Assembly (NCBI GenBank): GCA_964508185.1
Contig: CAZDSS010000004.1
Coordinates: 1 to 54,879, forward strand
Direction of reading: 5' to 3'
From: CAZDSS01 sp964508185
Lineage (GTDB): Bacteria > Pseudomonadota > Alphaproteobacteria > Sphingomonadales > Govanellaceae
Length of the DNA: 54,879 bases
Positions 52,615 through 54,879 of this stretch are shown here, one piece after another. The position numbers were made by a program, and so were the translations under genes. The number at the start of each line of letters is the position of its first letter. The first letter of the stretch is position 1. Under the pieces are notes generated by a model. That model saw only the letters and a list, made by a program, of their open reading frames with translations, did no database searches and was not told the DNA's origin.

Positions 52615-53502
52615 TCAGCGCCGCCCGCCGGCCGTGATGCGCGGCGCGTTCGAAGTCTTGCGCATCAGCAGGTCGACGATGCGGATGAGGGTCGGCCGCA
52701 ACTCCTTGCGCTCCACCACCATGTCCAGCATGCCGTGTTCAAGGAGATATTCGGCGCGCTGGAAGCCTTCGGGCAGCTTCTCGCGGATGGTGTTCTCGAT
52801 GACGCGCGGGCCTGCGAAGCCGATGAGCGCGCCGGGTTCCGCGATCTGGATGTCGCCGAGCATGGCGTAGGACGCGGTCACACCCCCCGTCGTCGGGTCG
52901 GTGAGCACGACGATATAGGGGAGCCCCGCATCGCGCACCATTTCGACCGCGACCGTGGTCCGCGGCATCTGCATGAGGGACAGGATCCCTTCCTGCATGC
53001 GCGCCCCGCCCGCGGCGGTGAACACGACGAGCGGCGCCTTGAGCTTCACCGCCTTGCGCGCCGCGGCGACCATGGCCTCGCCCACGCCGACGCCCATGGA
53101 GCCCGCCATGAAGAAGAAGTTCTGGACGGCGATCACCATGTTGTGGCCGCCCATCTTGCCGAAGGCGACGTCCATGGCGTCATCCATGCCGCTTTGCGCC
53201 CGCGCTTCCTTCAGGCGGTCGGAATATTTCTTCTGGTCCTTGAATTTCAGGGGGTCTTCGGGGGTCTTCGGGATCTTGACCCGGGTGTATTCGCCCTGGT
53301 CGAAGAGATGGGCGAAGCGTTCGGCGGAGCCGATCCGTTCGTGATGGTTGCAGCCGGGGCAGACGCTCAGCGCTTCCTTGAATTCCTTGTGGAAGATCAT
53401 CTGGCCGCAACTGCGACATTTGTGCCAGAGATTGTCCGGCGTCTCGCGCTTCTCCAGCACGGCGCGGATCTTCGGGCGCACGAAGTTGGTAAGCCAGTTC
53501 AT
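52615..53502 (-). CDS. accD: Acetyl-CoA carboxylase carboxyltransferase beta subunit
   Basis: A 295-residue subunit that makes malonyl-CoA with AccA, BCCP and biotin carboxylase. The N-terminal zinc ribbon uses C29, C32, C48 and C51. The crotonase-like domain shows FTAAGGARMQEG, PTTGGVTASYAMLGDI and GFAGPRVIENTIREKLPEGFQ (the latter shortened by the family). ATG 53502 is favoured over a TTG two codons earlier. It lies 18 bases after trpA. Confidence 0.95.
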   Translation of the reverse strand: MNWLTNFVRPKIRAVLEKRETPDNLWHKCRSCGQMIFHKEFKEALSVCPGCNHHERIGSAERFAHLFDQGEYTRVKIPKTPEDPLKFKDQKKYSDRLKEARAQSGMDDAMDVAFGKMGGHNMVIAVQNFFFMAGSMGVGVGEAMVAAARKAVKLKAPLVVFTAAGGARMQEGILSLMQMPRTTVAVEMVRDAGLPYIVVLTDPTTGGVTASYAMLGDIQIAEPGALIGFAGPRVIENTIREKLPEGFQRAEYLLEHGMLDMVVERKELRPTLIRIVDLLMRKTSNAPRITAGGRR

Positions 53503-53520
53503 GGGCAACAGGTCCTTGTC

Positions 53521-54384
53521 TTAGCGCTGAATTCCCATAGCCGCCGCATTTCGGCTCCGCACCGCCTGGGCGAGCCCTTCCACGCGCGCTATCACCTTGT
53601 CGACGAGGCCGGGCAACGGCCTGCCCGACCCGTCCAGATTCTCAGCAACCACCGCAACGATGGCCGATCCCACCACCACCGCATCGGCGAAGGCCGCGAT
53701 CTCCGCCGCCTGCTCGGGCGTCTTGATGCCGAAGCCGACGGCGACGGGCAGATCCGTATGCTGCCGGATGCGCGACAATGCCGCCTCCACCGCCGCCGCG
53801 GCGGAGCTTCGCGTGCCGGTGATGCCGGCGACGGACACATAATAGATAAAGCCCGAGCTGTTGGCCAAGACGCGCGGCAGCCGCCGGTCGTCGGTGGTGG
53901 GCGTCGCCAGCCGGATGAAGCGGAGGCCCGCCTTCACCGCGGGAAGGCAGAGTTCGGCATCTTCCTCGGGCGGGAGATCGACGATGATGAGGCCGTCGAC
54001 CCCCGCGGCGAGCGCATCGGCGATGAAGCGGTCGACGCCGTAATTGTAGATGGGGTTGTAATAACCCATGAGGACGATGGGGGTGTCCCGATCCTCCTCC
54101 CGGAAGCGGGCGACCATGGCGAGGATCCCGGCGACCGTCGCCCCGGCGCGGAGCGCCCGATGACCCGCCGCCTCCACGATGGGGCCGTCGGCCATGGGGT
54201 CCGAGAAGGGCATGCCCAGTTCGATGATGTCGGCCCCTGCCGCAGGCAGGCGGCGCAGGATCTCGAACGCCGTCTCCATGTCGGGGTCGCCTGCGGTCGT
54301 GAAGGTCACGAGACCCGCCCGGCCTTCCGCACGAAGGGCCTCAAAGCGCCGCTCGATGCGGCCCGCGCCCTGCCTTACGCTCAT
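53521..54384 (-). CDS. trpA: Tryptophan synthase alpha chain
   Basis: A 287-residue TIM-barrel enzyme that cleaves indole-3-glycerol phosphate. Catalytic E55 and D66 lie in IELGMPFSDPMADGP; FIYYVSVAGITGTR is the phosphate-binding region and GFGIKTPEQA the second. The start overlaps the trpB stop (ATGA), as expected for the channelled alpha-beta enzyme. Confidence 0.96.
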   Translation of the reverse strand: MSVRQGAGRIERRFEALRAEGRAGLVTFTTAGDPDMETAFEILRRLPAAGADIIELGMPFSDPMADGPIVEAAGHRALRAGATVAGILAMVARFREEDRDTPIVLMGYYNPIYNYGVDRFIADALAAGVDGLIIVDLPPEEDAELCLPAVKAGLRFIRLATPTTDDRRLPRVLANSSGFIYYVSVAGITGTRSSAAAAVEAALSRIRQHTDLPVAVGFGIKTPEQAAEIAAFADAVVVGSAIVAVVAENLDGSGRPLPGLVDKVIARVEGLAQAVRSRNAAAMGIQR

Positions 54385-54879
54385 AGTTCCACTCCGAGAT
54401 GGCGGGCGACCGTGTAGATGTCCTTGTCGCCGCGGCCCGAAAGATTGACCACCATGATATGGTCACGCGGCAGCTTCGGCGCCTCGCGGATCGCGAAGGC
54501 GATCGCATGGGCGGATTCCAGCGCCGGAATGATGCCTTCAAGCCGCGAGCAGATCTGGAACGCCTCCAGCGCCTCGGCGTCGGTCGCAGGAACATATTGC
54601 GCCCGGCCGATGTCGTGGAGCCAGGCATGCTCCGGGCCGATGCCGGGATAGTCGAGGCCGGCCGAGATGCAGTCCGCCTCCACCACCTGACCGTCGTCGG
54701 TCTGCAGGATATAGGTGCGGTTGCCGTGGAGGACGCCGGGGCGGCCGCCCATGATGGCCGCCGCGTGATGATCGGTATCGAGGCCCTTGCCCGCCGCCTC
54801 CACGCCGAAGATGCGGACCGAGGGATCGTCGAGGAAGGGATGGAACAGCCCCATGGCGTTCGAGCCGCCGCCCACGCAG
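54381..54879 (-). CDS. trpB: Tryptophan synthase beta chain, partial (5' end beyond window)
   Basis: About the last 165 residues of the PLP-dependent beta chain that joins indole and serine. VGGGSNAMGLF, the PLP phosphate-binding loop, is right at the window edge, followed by VEAAGKGLDTDHHAA, SAGLDYPGIGPEHAWL and the C-terminal VVNLSGRGDKD. The PLP lysine and N-terminal half lie outside. The stop overlaps trpA by four bases. Confidence 0.96.
   Translation of the reverse strand, partial: CVGGGSNAMGLFHPFLDDPSVRIFGVEAAGKGLDTDHHAAAIMGGRPGVLHGNRTYILQTDDGQVVEADCISAGLDYPGIGPEHAWLHDIGRAQYVPATDAEALEAFQICSRLEGIIPALESAHAIAFAIREAPKLPRDHIMVVNLSGRGDKDIYTVARHLGVEL

Overview
The window is GC-rich, densely packed bacterial DNA with strong G/C preference at third codon positions. 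It most likely comes from an alphaproteobacterium. The basis is a GcrA cell-cycle regulator (9160-9591, a family confined to that class) and several gene orders typical of the class: argD-argF-hslO, metZ-apaG-folE, infA-maf-RNase G-like-yacG and trpB-trpA-accD-folC. Two runs of N (100 at 24827-24926 and 10 at 33919-33928) show it is a scaffolded draft. One truncates a hydrolase gene and the other creates a false frameshift in sdaA. I cannot place it below class level.

Layout. 1-9.6 kb: the start of a proton-pumping antiporter subunit, a flavoprotein of the HI0933 family, the ABC-F ATPase Uup, a POT peptide transporter, an AidB-like acyl-CoA dehydrogenase, an M14 carboxypeptidase, a low-complexity protein and gcrA. 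9.6-19.1 kb: a secreted GDSL esterase with a possible sorting tail, an orphan ABC-2 permease, the arginine genes argD and argF with hslO, then (reverse strand) metZ, apaG, folE and trkH, then tRNA-Gly(CCC).

19.1-26.95 kb: an accessory-type block beginning just after the tRNA. It holds a TetR regulator, a QueG-like iron-sulfur protein fused to an SCP2 domain, a cupin, a glutathione S-transferase, a beta-hydroxyacid dehydrogenase, a MocR regulator, and (after the gap) an alpha/beta hydrolase, a GNAT acetyltransferase and a PNPOx-like flavoprotein. Its two control regions are full of palindromes, and I regard it as the best candidate for an undescribed pathway. 27-35 kb (reverse strand): a glycosyltransferase/methyltransferase/phosphotransferase trio and an sdaA-lutA-lutB-lutC series that would turn serine and lactate into pyruvate, followed by a Tat-exported propeller-like protein.

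35-42 kb: the two-gene NHEJ system (Ku with an unusual basic N-terminal extension, and LigD), ergothioneine genes egtB-egtD, a small Rho-N-like gene overlapping egtD, and a YaiI-family gene. 42-54.9 kb: a cold-shock gene diverging from infA, the infA-maf-RNase G-like-yacG operon, a fused E1 plus E2 of a 2-oxoacid dehydrogenase, an exonuclease/kinase/amidase trio, and (reverse strand) trpB (partial), trpA, accD and folC. No insertion sequence, prophage, CRISPR array or rRNA gene was seen.
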